64,000 nt of DNA from an uncultured Oscillospiraceae bacterium (GCA_900552265.1 URZE01000001.1:124001-188000), one strand, 5' to 3'; numbered from the stretch's first letter, positions 52,471 to 60,803 are shown. Translations and numbers: made by a program. Notes: generated by a model from the letters alone, not told the origin.

Positions 52471-53007
52471 ATGAAAAAAATTTTATTAATATTAATGGTA
52501 GCAACCATATCGATTAGTTTTGTAGGTTGCGGAAACACTGATTCCGATTCTAAATCTTCCACCAACACCAACTCAACCTCAGAAAAAAAATCCGATTCAA
52601 CTGAGGATTCAGACAAAAATAAAACGGTTGAACACAAAGTCGGTGAAACTATAAATATTAAAGGCGAAGAACTTACCGTAACAGCAGTTAACAAAAATTA
52701 TAAAAGCGGAAATCAATTTTTAAAACCTACTTCAGGAAATCGATATGTAAAAGCAGATATAACAATAAAAAACAATACAAACGACACTATAGATGTATCC
52801 CCTTTTGAATTTAAAGTACTCGATAGCAACGGAGTTTATCACGATATCAAATACATATTAGATAAAACATTAGATAGTACAAAAATAGCTAAAGATGGGA
52901 AGATATCGGGTTCTTTAACTTTTGAAGTTCCTGAAAATGACCAAAATTTAAAATTGATTTACACACCATCATTCTGGTCTAATGATCACATAGAGGTAAA
53001 TATATAA
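52471..53007 (+). CDS. Lipoprotein with DUF4352-like Ig fold
   Basis: A 178-residue lipoprotein. Signal peptide with lipobox (MKKILLILMVATISISFVGCG, lipidated Cys near residue 20), a Ser/Asp/Lys linker (21-52), then a beta-sandwich like DUF4352 (VGETINIKGEELTVTAVNKNY, NRYVKADITIKNNTNDTIDVSPFEFKVLDSNGVYH, GSLTFEVPENDQNLKLIYTP). Such domains sit on the outer membrane face; function unknown. AAAGGAGG precedes ATG 52471. Transcribed divergently from the XRE regulator and closed by a terminator. Confidence 0.85.
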   Translation: MKKILLILMVATISISFVGCGNTDSDSKSSTNTNSTSEKKSDSTEDSDKNKTVEHKVGETINIKGEELTVTAVNKNYKSGNQFLKPTSGNRYVKADITIKNNTNDTIDVSPFEFKVLDSNGVYHDIKYILDKTLDSTKIAKDGKISGSLTFEVPENDQNLKLIYTPSFWSNDHIEVNI

Positions 53008-53026
53008 AATTCAAAAATACAACAAA

Positions 53027-53065
53027 GAGCAGGTACACTTTAAAGCTTACCTGTTCCTTTTTATT
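53027..53065 (+). terminator. Intrinsic terminator of the lipoprotein gene
   Basis: GAGCAGGTA (53027-53035) with TACCTGTTC (53048-53056), 9 pairs with one G-U, then CTTTTTATTA. Confidence 0.8.
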
Positions 53066-53077
53066 ATGAATATTCAC

Positions 53078-53674
53078 CTATAATATCGTTTTTAAAAAAT
53101 CACAAAGTTTACTAAGCGCTATAGCTCTATGGTTAAATTTCATACGAATATCATCGTGCATTTCCGACAATGTTTGGTTATATCCCTCAGGTTCAAAGCA
53201 AGGACAATATCCAAAACCATGTGTTCCTCTGCCTGGGTAAACGAAATTACCGTTTATTTCTCCTTTAAAAAGTTTTTTAACAATTTGACCACCATCTTCG
53301 TAAATCAAGGCTATAACCGTAGTGAATGATGCTCGAAAATCTGAAGATATGCAAGAGTTCAAAATACGAAATGCATTTTCATAGCTTTCACACGCAGATG
53401 CAAATCTTGCCGATACAGTTCCGGGAAAACCGTGCAACGACTTTATTTCAAATCCGGAATCATCTGCCAAAACCGGTGTTTTACATTGAGAAAAAATACT
53501 TTCAGCTTTAATCAAAGCATTTTCCTCATAAGTTAAACCGTTTTCTTCTGGTGCTATCAAATTTAATTCGGCCATACTCTTTATTTCAAGTGAAAACGGT
53601 TTCAGAAACTTTTTTATATGAACAATTTTATTTTCATTACCTGAAGCAATTATTAACTTAGAAATTTTTTTCAC
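53078..53674 (-). CDS. rdgB: XTP/dITP diphosphatase (RdgB/HAM1 family)
   Basis: A nucleotide-pool sanitising pyrophosphatase of 198 residues that hydrolyses dITP and XTP. Motifs: LIIASGNENKIVHIKKFL, ENALIKAESIFSQCKTPVLADDSGFEIKSLHGFPGTVSARFA (metal-binding DDSG), and the C-terminal HGFGYCPCFEPEGYNQTLSEM...KFNHRAIALSKL. It has no other gene on its transcript; the initiator tRNA lies upstream on the same strand behind a terminator. Confidence 0.95.
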   Translation of the reverse strand: MKKISKLIIASGNENKIVHIKKFLKPFSLEIKSMAELNLIAPEENGLTYEENALIKAESIFSQCKTPVLADDSGFEIKSLHGFPGTVSARFASACESYENAFRILNSCISSDFRASFTTVIALIYEDGGQIVKKLFKGEINGNFVYPGRGTHGFGYCPCFEPEGYNQTLSEMHDDIRMKFNHRAIALSKLCDFLKTIL

Positions 53675-53719
53675 TGTATTTTTCCCCTTTTATTTTTTAA
53701 AATCAATGTCGCGTTATAA

Positions 53720-53749
53720 ATAAAAATACCCCAAATCTTTCGACTTGGG
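53720..53749 (-). terminator. Terminator of the initiator tRNA
   Basis: Minus strand CCCAAGTC (53749-53742) with GATTTGGG (53737-53730), GAAA loop, then TATTTTTATTT. Confidence 0.8.
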
Positions 53750-53756
53750 ATATGTT

Positions 53757-53833
<77 letters not shown>

Positions 53834-54304
53834 GTATCTTTTACTTTTCCTATTGTAATACATTATATTATAAATGTCAATAGAAATATGAAATAAAATT
53901 TTCACTTAATTTTTGGCATATAAATTGTTAAAAATAGTTGTACATAATCTTCTTTTAATGATATACTTTAAACAATCAGAAATTATATCCATATTGAAAC
54001 TAATTTTTAATCCATGTGAAATATTAATTTTTTGAAACTATTTACCAAACTTATATGTTAATTTTATTATTTCAAACAAATGTTAATCACATAATTGTGA
54101 TTTATAGGTCACAAATTTACAAAGACAAATATTAACTCTAAATACTTTCAACTTATTTGTATTTATTTTAAATCTATACTATAATGTAGATTGTAGTGAA
54201 AGGTTATAGTTTCATTAAACGATTTCATATGATTAATACGCAGGGGTATAAATTTTAACTTGTTTTTTAAATTTATAATATTTATCAGGAGAGTGCATTA
54301 AAAG
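53834..54304. other. AT-rich intergenic region upstream of the response regulator
   Basis: No gene seen. It contains the probable RR promoter (54157-54185) and, over its -10 and start, an ATCTA/TAGAT inverted repeat (54172-54191). The leader before the RR start codon is about 110 nt. No riboswitch is recognised. Confidence 0.45.
54157..54185 (+). promoter_or_regulatory. Candidate sigma-A promoter of the response regulator operon
   Basis: TTGTAT (54157-54162), 17 nt spacer, TATAAT (54180-54185). Confidence 0.6.
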
Positions 54305-55027
54305 ATGTCAGAAACAGGAACAGAACTTATCTACGTAGTTGACGATGAACCAAACATAAGAAAACTCGCAGCTTTAGCTCTTAAAGAGTATGGATTTGAA
54401 ACACAGGAATTTTCCGGCGGAGATGAATTATTAAAAGCTATTCAACGTCGTATACCGGATGCAATAGTTTTGGACTGGGTCATGCCGGCTCCCGACGGCC
54501 TTAGTATTTGCGGAAGGCTCAAACTTGACAAAGAAACACGTACCATTCCGATAATACTTCTCACTGCAAGAAATGACGAGGTAGACTGTGTTTTAGGACT
54601 CGAAATGGGTGCAGATGATTATGTAACAAAGCCATTTAGTCTTAAAGAACTTTGTGCAAGAGTTAAAGCAGTACTTCGAAGAAAAGAATACTCAAACGTA
54701 GTAAATCCTAACAATGATATTATAACTTGCGGAGAAATAACCGTAAATTTGGCTCGCAGAACTGTTATGAAAAATGGTAAATTAATAGATTTAACAATGA
54801 AAGAATTTGATTTACTAACTTCTTTGATGTTGAGTAAAGGAAGGGTTTTAAACAGAGATCAACTCATGGAAAAAGTTTGGGATGTTGAATTTTGCGGAGA
54901 TGCACGCACTGTCGATGTTCATATTAGATATCTCCGTCAAAAAATTGAAGATGAATCAGAAAATCCGCGTTATATACTGACAGTAAGAGGCGTAGGATAC
55001 AGGTTTGCTTCTGAAGACGAGATTTAA
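54305..55027 (+). CDS. OmpR/PhoB-family response regulator
   Basis: A 240-residue two-component response regulator. Receiver domain: acidic pocket VVDDEPN, phospho-acceptor Asp in IVLDWVMPAPDG (near residue 58), LLTAR, and VTKPFSLKEL. Winged-helix DNA-binding domain: LTMKEFDLLTSLMLSKGRVLNRDQLMEKVW and TVDVHIRYLRQKIED...ILTVRGVGYRF. SD AGGAGA precedes ATG 54305. It is followed 52 nt later by its probable kinase. The signal is unknown because the kinase has no sensor domain. Confidence 0.95.
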   Translation: MSETGTELIYVVDDEPNIRKLAALALKEYGFETQEFSGGDELLKAIQRRIPDAIVLDWVMPAPDGLSICGRLKLDKETRTIPIILLTARNDEVDCVLGLEMGADDYVTKPFSLKELCARVKAVLRRKEYSNVVNPNNDIITCGEITVNLARRTVMKNGKLIDLTMKEFDLLTSLMLSKGRVLNRDQLMEKVWDVEFCGDARTVDVHIRYLRQKIEDESENPRYILTVRGVGYRFASEDEI

Positions 55028-55079
55028 ATTTTAAAAAAAGGAGGTTCGAGAGGCTGTATAATTTTACAGTTAAATTATA

Positions 55080-55781
55080 ATGAATAACAAAATTGGTATA
55101 GGAAACATAAGAAACATTGTTCACGATTTAAAAACTCCTATTACTTCTATAATAGGTTTTGTGGAGCTTTTGAGAAAAAGTTCACACGATGAAAAAACTA
55201 CACAAGAATTTTATGATATTATTGCCTCGGAATCGAACCGCCTTTTGAAAATGGTAAATGATATGCTTTATGAATCTCAAAACTCAAGTTCTGGTTCTAC
55301 AAATAACAATCCTGATATCTGCAATATCAATATAGAGATTCACAAATATGTAAAATCTCTGGAGCCTTTGGCAGAAAAAAATAATATAAATATTGATATA
55401 AACGTAAATTCAGGAAATATATACGTATCTATGCCTGAGATCAAAGTGGCGAGAATTTTAACGAATATACTCGAAAATGCTATAAAATACAACAAAGAAA
55501 AAGGAAAAGTGTTTATAAATATTACTGAAGAAAGTAATCACGTTATAGTAATCATAAAAGACACGGGCATAGGAATAGCAAAAGATGAATTGGATAAAAT
55601 TTTTAACAGATACTATCGTTCAAAAGATTTGAAAAAACTTGGAATTGAGGGATCCGGGTTGGGATTGGCAATAGCTAAAGATATTGTCGAATCCTATAAC
55701 GGAAGCATTAAAGTTACCAGTGAACTCGGACAAAGTACGGAATTTACCATTACTTTTCCATCTGCTCAAATTAAAAAATAA
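55080..55781 (+). CDS. Cytosolic histidine kinase without sensor domain
   Basis: A 233-residue histidine kinase with only catalytic parts: DHp with phospho-His in NIVHDLKTPITSIIGF (H15), N-box ILTNILENAIKYNK, G1 IKDTGIGIA, F-box IFNRYYRSKD, G2 EGSGLGLAIAKDIVESYNG. There is no membrane segment and no PAS/HAMP, so it must get its signal through another protein or inside the cytoplasm. In-frame stop TAA nine bases upstream excludes a longer form. GGAGG (55040-55044) is 35 nt from the ATG and instead serves a nine-codon CTG mini-ORF whose TAA overlaps the ATG. Confidence 0.93.
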   Translation: MNNKIGIGNIRNIVHDLKTPITSIIGFVELLRKSSHDEKTTQEFYDIIASESNRLLKMVNDMLYESQNSSSGSTNNNPDICNINIEIHKYVKSLEPLAEKNNINIDINVNSGNIYVSMPEIKVARILTNILENAIKYNKEKGKVFINITEESNHVIVIIKDTGIGIAKDELDKIFNRYYRSKDLKKLGIEGSGLGLAIAKDIVESYNGSIKVTSELGQSTEFTITFPSAQIKK

Positions 55782-55848
55782 TTTAATACCTACAAGGAGG
55801 AGAGCAATTGAATTTTTAGGGAAACTAAAGATTTAGTTGCTATTTTTT

Positions 55849-56520
55849 ATGAAAGAAAATATGTTTTTTTACAAAAATTTTTTAGACATGTCACAAACTT
55901 CTACAAATAATTTATTCAAAAACGTTTACTATCCATGGGAAGTGCTTCCTCATATTAAAGAATACATCGTTGAAACAGGAAAAAATTTATCCAAAGATGA
56001 ATTTGATGAAATAAAAGAAAATGTTTGGGTTTCAAAAAAATCTTCAGTTTCTCCTACTTCATATATCGGCGGTCCAACAATTATTTACGAAAATACTGAA
56101 GTTAGACATTGTGCATTTATACGTGGAAGTGTAATCATTGGAAAAAATTGTGTTATAGGAAATTCTACTGAAGTAAAGAATGCTATTTTATTTAATAATG
56201 TTCAAATTCCACATTTCAATTATGTCGGGGATTCGATCTTGGGATATAGAGCACATTTGGGAGCAGGTTCTATAATTTCAAATGTGAAATCAGATAAATC
56301 AAATGTTTCAGTAAAATACGGAGACAAAAAAATAAACACCGAACTCAGAAAATTCGGTGCAATAGTTGGAGACTTTGTCGAAATAGGATGCAACGCAGTC
56401 CTAAATCCTGGAACGATAGTAGGTAGAAATTCCTCCATTTATCCCACATCGATGGCAAGAGGAACCATACGTGAAAATGTAATATTTAAAAATTCGGGAA
56501 AAATAGTAGATAAATTATAA
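55849..56520 (+). CDS. Left-handed beta-helix protein, GlmU C-terminal-like
   Basis: A 223-residue protein with hexapeptide repeats of a left-handed beta-helix, resembling the acetyltransferase half of GlmU and 'UDP-GlcNAc pyrophosphorylase-like' clostridial proteins. Key stretch: YYPWEVLPHIKEYI, EVRHCAFIRGSVIIGKNCVIGNSTEVKNAILFNNVQIPHFNYVGDSILGYRAHLGAGSIISN, FGAIVGDFVEIGCNAVLNPGTIVG. The His/Asn/Tyr/Lys pattern suggests acyltransfer, but no nucleotidyltransferase half exists. The start lacks an SD; GGAGG (55796-55800) instead precedes a TTG-AAT-TTT-TAG mini-ORF. Its last bases overlap the end of the convergent HPr-like gene. Confidence 0.82.
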   Translation: MKENMFFYKNFLDMSQTSTNNLFKNVYYPWEVLPHIKEYIVETGKNLSKDEFDEIKENVWVSKKSSVSPTSYIGGPTIIYENTEVRHCAFIRGSVIIGKNCVIGNSTEVKNAILFNNVQIPHFNYVGDSILGYRAHLGAGSIISNVKSDKSNVSVKYGDKKINTELRKFGAIVGDFVEIGCNAVLNPGTIVGRNSSIYPTSMARGTIRENVIFKNSGKIVDKL

Positions 56521-56835
56521 ATATTCTTCTTGTGAATCACCTGAATTTCCCAAATCAACCGAATCGCTTGAATCACCTGAAAAACCTGATTCTACCAATC
56601 TAACCAATTGATTTACTGCTTCTTCTTCATCAGTTCCATCAGCAATTATTCTTATACTTGTTCCGCCTATAATTCCCAAAGAAAGTATTCCCAAGAGGCT
56701 CTTCGCATTTACTCTTCTGTCATCTTTCTCAACCCAAATCGATGATTTAAATTCATTAGCCTTCTGAATAAAGTAAGTCGCCGGTCTGGCATAGAGTCCC
56801 ACCTGATTTTGAACTACTACTTCTTTAACGTACAT
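56515..56835 (-). CDS. HPr-family protein with Tyr replacing the active-site His (Crh-like)
   Basis: A 106-residue HPr-fold protein. The PTS phosphorylation site that normally reads GLHARPA reads GLYARPA (Tyr near residue 14; codon TAT), so it cannot take phosphate from enzyme I at that position. The HprK/P serine site is kept (VNAKSLLGILSLGI), so a Crh-like regulatory role through Ser phosphorylation is plausible. A Ser/Asp-rich tail of about 20 residues extends past the normal HPr end. Start ATG 56835 follows AAGGAG by 9 nt. It has its own promoter. Confidence 0.9.
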   Translation of the reverse strand: MYVKEVVVQNQVGLYARPATYFIQKANEFKSSIWVEKDDRRVNAKSLLGILSLGIIGGTSIRIIADGTDEEEAVNQLVRLVESGFSGDSSDSVDLGNSGDSQEEYL

Positions 56836-56902
56836 AATACTTCTCTCCTTACTTACTTTAAAATCTTCATTATTAATTATTACAAAATATATTAGTGTTA
56901 AC

Positions 56903-56930
56903 ATTATATCACAATTATCATTTTAGTCAA
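56903..56930 (-). promoter_or_regulatory. Sigma-A promoter of the HPr-like gene
   Basis: Minus strand TTGACT (56925-56930), 16 nt spacer, TATAAT (56903-56908). Confidence 0.65.
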
Positions 56931-57067
56931 TAAAAAATAATTTTTTTATTACAACCGTACATCAAAAGCCAAATTTAACACTTCCTATTGTATACAGTGC
57001 TAAAAATTTTTTCGTTTTTTGTATAACATTAACATTTAATAAAATCATGACAAATTTATACGATTTT

Positions 57068-57760
57068 TTACATTTTTTTTATCAAATCAGGGCGATACTT
57101 TTTAGTTTCATTAACTGACATCTCTTTTTTCCAATTTTCAATATTGGCATGGTGACCTGAAACAAGTACATCAGGCACCTTTTTTTTATGCCATTCGTAT
57201 GGTTTTGTATACTGAGGATGCTCAAGCATACCATTGTAATGACTTTCTTCTTCAAAACATATATTTTCAGACAAAACTCCCGGAACCATGCGAGAAACAA
57301 CATCTATAAAAACCAACGACGGAAGTTCTCCACCTGTCAAAACATAATCTCCAATTGAAATATATTCATCCACAATTTCATCCAAAATTCTTTCGTCTAC
57401 ACCCTCATAATGTCCACAAAGTATCGCTAAATTTTTACACATTACAAATTCTTTTGCAATATTTTGAGTCAAAACTTTTCCTTTTGGTGACATATATACA
57501 ACTTTAGGACGAGTGTTCCTGATTTTACAAATGTTTTCAAAACAAAGATATATAGGTTCAGCTTTCATGACCATTCCTTTGCCTCCACCATATGGTGTAT
57601 CATCTACACGTTTATGTTTATCATATGCAAAATCTCGAATTTGGTGACATTTTATATCTAAATATCCATTTTTTCTTGCTCGACCTATTATACTTTCAGA
57701 TAAAAAAGATTCACACATTTCGGGAAATAATGTCATAATATCAATCTGAATATTACTCAT
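57068..57760 (-). CDS. trmD: tRNA (guanine-N1)-methyltransferase
   Basis: TrmD methylates G37 of tRNAs using SAM in a trefoil-knot fold, preventing +1 frameshifting. The 230 residues show MTLFPEMCESFL, DDTPYGGGKGMVMKAEPI, ILCGHYEGVDERI, SIGDYVLTGGELPSLVFIDVVSRMVPGVL and the SHYNGMLEHPQYTKPYEW motif. It starts at ATG 57760, inside the end of rimM, 8 nt after AGAGG. Last gene of the SRP/ribosome-maturation operon. Confidence 0.96.
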   Translation of the reverse strand: MSNIQIDIMTLFPEMCESFLSESIIGRARKNGYLDIKCHQIRDFAYDKHKRVDDTPYGGGKGMVMKAEPIYLCFENICKIRNTRPKVVYMSPKGKVLTQNIAKEFVMCKNLAILCGHYEGVDERILDEIVDEYISIGDYVLTGGELPSLVFIDVVSRMVPGVLSENICFEEESHYNGMLEHPQYTKPYEWHKKKVPDVLVSGHHANIENWKKEMSVNETKKYRPDLIKKM

Positions 57761-58262
57761 CAAAAATTCCTCTTATAGGATTTATTAAAATTTCTTGGTT
57801 ATCGACATCTATTTCTTTAACAGTTCCGTCAATTATGGGAACTAAATATTCTTTCTTTGATTCATCTTCAATAACGTAAATATCATTTGCACCAGTATTT
57901 AAAACATCTTTTAATTTTCCGAACAACCTATTTTTTTCGGAATCAAAAACCATACATCCCTTTAAATCTTCTATAAAATATCTTCCATCTTCTATAGGAA
58001 TATCTTTTTTATACGCATAAACAAATTTTCCACGCAGCATTTCCGCAGAATCTTTACTGTCTACGCTTGCTATTCTTAACAAAACTTGAGATTTGTGAAT
58101 TCTAATTTCGGCTATATCCAAAGGCTCGGCATTAATATCAATATAGATATTCTTAATATCATAAAAATTTTCGGGAGAATCACACCACGGTTCTACTTTA
58201 ATTTCACCGTTTACTCCCCTTGAACCCACTATTTTTCCAATACATAAATACTCTTTTTTCAT
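57753..58262 (-). CDS. rimM: Ribosome maturation factor RimM
   Basis: RimM (169 residues) helps assemble the 30S head around S19. N-terminal RimM barrel (CIGKIVGSRGVNGEIKVEPWCDSPENF) and C-terminal PRC barrel (GRYFIEDLKGCMVFDSEKNRLFGKLKDVLNTGANDIYVIEDESKKEYLVPIIDGTVKEID). ATG 58262 (MKKEYLCIG) follows AGGTGA by 6 nt; the upstream frame to 58301 is not needed. Overlaps trmD by 8 nt. Confidence 0.95.
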   Translation of the reverse strand: MKKEYLCIGKIVGSRGVNGEIKVEPWCDSPENFYDIKNIYIDINAEPLDIAEIRIHKSQVLLRIASVDSKDSAEMLRGKFVYAYKKDIPIEDGRYFIEDLKGCMVFDSEKNRLFGKLKDVLNTGANDIYVIEDESKKEYLVPIIDGTVKEIDVDNQEILINPIRGIFDE

Positions 58263-58331
58263 TTTTTCACCTATAAAATTATATATAAATACGTCCGACA
58301 AAAGCTGCCGAACGCATATATACTTTTGTTA

Positions 58332-58577
58332 TCAGCCTATTTCAACCGCAACTTTCATGTTATTTTTAATAGCCGCAGCCCGAACTATACTACGTATGGA
58401 CTTTGCCGTACGACCTTGTTTACCTATTACTTTACCCATATCTTCACTATCCACAATTACTCGATAAACAATTAATCCATCTTGAGCTGAATCGTCTTTT
58501 TCAATTCGAACCGCATCTTTATTATCTACAAGATTACGTATGATAACACTTAACAAACTTTCGATTAAATCATCCAT
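58332..58577 (-). CDS. khpA: KH-domain RNA-binding protein KhpA
   Basis: An 81-residue single type II KH domain protein (YlqC/KhpA), RNA binding; in other Firmicutes it pairs with KhpB and affects cell division and sRNA biology. The GxxG-type loop GKVIGKQGRTAKSIRSIVRAAA is clear. Start ATG 58577 follows GGGGAAC; TTG 58580 is one codon earlier. Between rpsP and rimM, its standard place. Confidence 0.92.
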   Translation of the reverse strand: MDDLIESLLSVIIRNLVDNKDAVRIEKDDSAQDGLIVYRVIVDSEDMGKVIGKQGRTAKSIRSIVRAAAIKNNMKVAVEIG

Positions 58578-58600
58578 CAAAAAGTTCCCCTTTGGATTTT

Positions 58601-58855
58601 CTACGCTTGTTTAGACTCTTTTTTCACATATTCCACAATACTTCTTACTCTATCTGTGGGCTGTGCACCATTCTTTATCCATTTTTCTACTTTTTCCATA
58701 TCCAATTTTACTTGAACCGGTTCAGTCATAGGGTTAAAATATCCTATTTCTTCGATACATCTTCCATCACGAGGTGCTCTGGAATCTGCAACTACTATTC
58801 TGTAAAAAGGTTTTTTGTGTGCTCCCATTCTGCGAAGTCTTATCTTTACTGCCAT
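58601..58855 (-). CDS. rpsP: 30S ribosomal protein S16
   Basis: S16 (84 residues), an early-assembly protein of the 30S body. AVKIRLRRMGAHKKPFYRIVVADSRAPRDGRCIEEIGYFNPMTEP and the AQPTDRVRSIV motif are diagnostic. A strong GGAGG SD precedes ATG 58855. It lies 66 nt after ffh and 20 nt before khpA. Confidence 0.97.
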   Translation of the reverse strand: MAVKIRLRRMGAHKKPFYRIVVADSRAPRDGRCIEEIGYFNPMTEPVQVKLDMEKVEKWIKNGAQPTDRVRSIVEYVKKESKQA

Positions 58856-58921
58856 TTTTGTTTTCCTCCAAAATTAAAATTTAATTATTTTTTATATATT
58901 TAAATCTATAAAACATATAAA

Positions 58922-60244
58922 CTATTTAAAAAATTTAGGAAATCTAAATCCCGGTATACCTTTTTTAAATCTTTTCATAACTTTCTGCATTTGCTCAAAC
59001 TGTTTAAGCAGTTTATTTACATCTTCCACTTTTACACCGCTTCCTTGAGCAATTCTTTTCTTACGAGAAGGATTTATTATACTTGGTTTTTTTCTTTCCT
59101 CACTTGTCATAGATAAAATTATCGAATAAGTTCTATCCATTATTCTGTCATCAATATCCACATCTTTTAAGTGTTTATCCATTCCAGGAAGCTTCGTCAA
59201 AATTGACTTAAGAGGACCCATTTTTTTAATTTGAATCATTTGATTTTTTAAATCATCCAAATCAAAACTATTCTTCTTAAGTTTTTGACTCATTCTTTCG
59301 GCTTCTTTTTTATCAAAATTGGCCGCTGCATCTTCTATTAATGTAAGTACATCACCCATTCCCAAAATTCTCGAAGCCATACGATCAGGGTGAAAATCTT
59401 CTAAATTTTCAAGTTTTTCACCGGTACCTATGAATTTTATCGGTTTACCCGTTATAGCCTTTACCGAAAGTGCCGCTCCGCCTCTCGTGTCTCCGTCAAG
59501 TTTTGTGAGTATTACGCCGGTAATATCAAGAAGTTCATTAAAGGATTTAGCTACATTAACTGCATCTTGTCCTGTCATAGCGTCCACTACAAGCAATATC
59601 TCTTGCGGGTTCAACACAGACTTAAGTTCTTTAAGTTCATTCATCAACGGCTCGTCAATATGTAAACGCCCTGCCGTATCTACTATTATTACATCATTTC
59701 CATGATCTTTTGAATATGAAACAGCCTCTTGAGAAATCTTTGACGGAGATTCGTTTCCCATTTCAAAAACTTCTACTCCTATTTGCTGTCCCAATACTTG
59801 GAGTTGCTTTATTGCAGCCGGACGATAAACGTCACATGCAACCATCAATGGCCTATGTCCCTGCTTTTTGAACTTTAAAGCCAATTTTGCACAATGAGTG
59901 GTTTTTCCTGAACCTTGAAGTCCACACATTAGAATTACGGTAGGTGGTTTCGAAGAAAATTTGACCTGATTCTTTTCTTCTCCCATCAAGTTCACCAATT
60001 CTTCGTTGACTATCTTGACTACCATCTGTGCAGGAGTCAAACTTTCCATGACTTGAGTTCCTATTGCTCTTTCAATGACTTTGTTAGTAAACTCTTTGGC
60101 TACTTTGTAGTTAACGTCTGCTTCCAAGAGTGCTATACGCACTTCTCTCATTGAACTTTTTACGTCATCTTCTGTTAATTTTCCTTTAGACTTGAGCCTT
60201 TTAAAAGCTGCAGAAATCTTCTCGGAAAGATTTTCAAATGCCAA
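58922..60244 (-). CDS. ffh: Signal recognition particle protein Ffh (SRP54)
   Basis: Ffh (440 residues) binds 4.5S RNA and signal sequences and delivers ribosomes to FtsY. N domain (ALLEADVNYKVAKEFTNKV), G domain with P-loop GLQGSGKTTHCAKLA, DVYRPAAIKQL, DTAGR, TKLDGDTRGGAALS, and GTGEKLENLEDF; methionine-rich M domain (MGPLKSILTKLPGM, RIAQGSGVKVEDVNKLLKQFEQM). It starts 26 nt after ylxM, its usual partner. Confidence 0.97.
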   Translation of the reverse strand: MAFENLSEKISAAFKRLKSKGKLTEDDVKSSMREVRIALLEADVNYKVAKEFTNKVIERAIGTQVMESLTPAQMVVKIVNEELVNLMGEEKNQVKFSSKPPTVILMCGLQGSGKTTHCAKLALKFKKQGHRPLMVACDVYRPAAIKQLQVLGQQIGVEVFEMGNESPSKISQEAVSYSKDHGNDVIIVDTAGRLHIDEPLMNELKELKSVLNPQEILLVVDAMTGQDAVNVAKSFNELLDITGVILTKLDGDTRGGAALSVKAITGKPIKFIGTGEKLENLEDFHPDRMASRILGMGDVLTLIEDAAANFDKKEAERMSQKLKKNSFDLDDLKNQMIQIKKMGPLKSILTKLPGMDKHLKDVDIDDRIMDRTYSIILSMTSEERKKPSIINPSRKKRIAQGSGVKVEDVNKLLKQFEQMQKVMKRFKKGIPGFRFPKFFK

Positions 60245-60270
60245 AATATCACCTTACTTTCAAATTTACG

Positions 60271-60633
60271 TCATTCATCTTTATATTTTCTCAATGTCTT
60301 AAAAATTTCTCGGAAATCTCTTTCAAAGCACGTAGCCTGAGTAGTTTTTAGATTATTTTTCAGCTTATAGATCATTTTTTCAATACAAGACAAATCTTTC
60401 TTTAAAGATTCTGTTTTTTTCAAAAATCCAAGCTTTTCTTCAGTATCTATCAAAATCAACTCTGCACGCTTAATAGATTCACATATTCCTTGACGACTTT
60501 TTCCCACATTATCCGATATTTCGGAAAGCGATAAATCATTATTGTAATATGAATCTAAGTAATATCGCTGTGTTTCGGAAAGCAAATTACCATATAAATC
60601 AAGTAAAATCGGAATCCTAATTTCCTTATCCAT
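60271..60633 (-). CDS. ylxM: YlxM-family helix-turn-helix SRP-associated protein
   Basis: A 120-residue UPF0122 protein. The sigma-region-4-like HTH (LSETQRYYLDSYYNNDLSLSEISDNVGKSRQGICESIKRAE) is typical of YlxM, which modulates SRP GTPase activity in streptococci; that function is known for the family only. It is first in the ylxM-ffh-rpsP-khpA-rimM-trmD operon, about 60 nt after a sigma-A promoter. Confidence 0.93.
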   Translation of the reverse strand: MDKEIRIPILLDLYGNLLSETQRYYLDSYYNNDLSLSEISDNVGKSRQGICESIKRAELILIDTEEKLGFLKKTESLKKDLSCIEKMIYKLKNNLKTTQATCFERDFREIFKTLRKYKDE

Positions 60634-60694
60634 AAATGTTCACGCTCTTTCCAAAGCTTAACGCTGTCAACGTATCAGCTTTACAGCTTATATT

Positions 60695-60723
60695 AGTCTA
60701 CATTATTCTTTTACTTATGTCAA
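60695..60723 (-). promoter_or_regulatory. Sigma-A promoter of the ylxM-ffh-rpsP-khpA-rimM-trmD operon
   Basis: Minus strand TTGACA (60718-60723), 17 nt spacer, TAGACT (60695-60700). Confidence 0.65.
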
Positions 60724-60803
60724 GCAAATTTTTAAATTCGTAATAACCACTTATCACCAACCATATTATTAAATAAAATTCAAAGTATCGGAGAATAAAA
60801 ATA

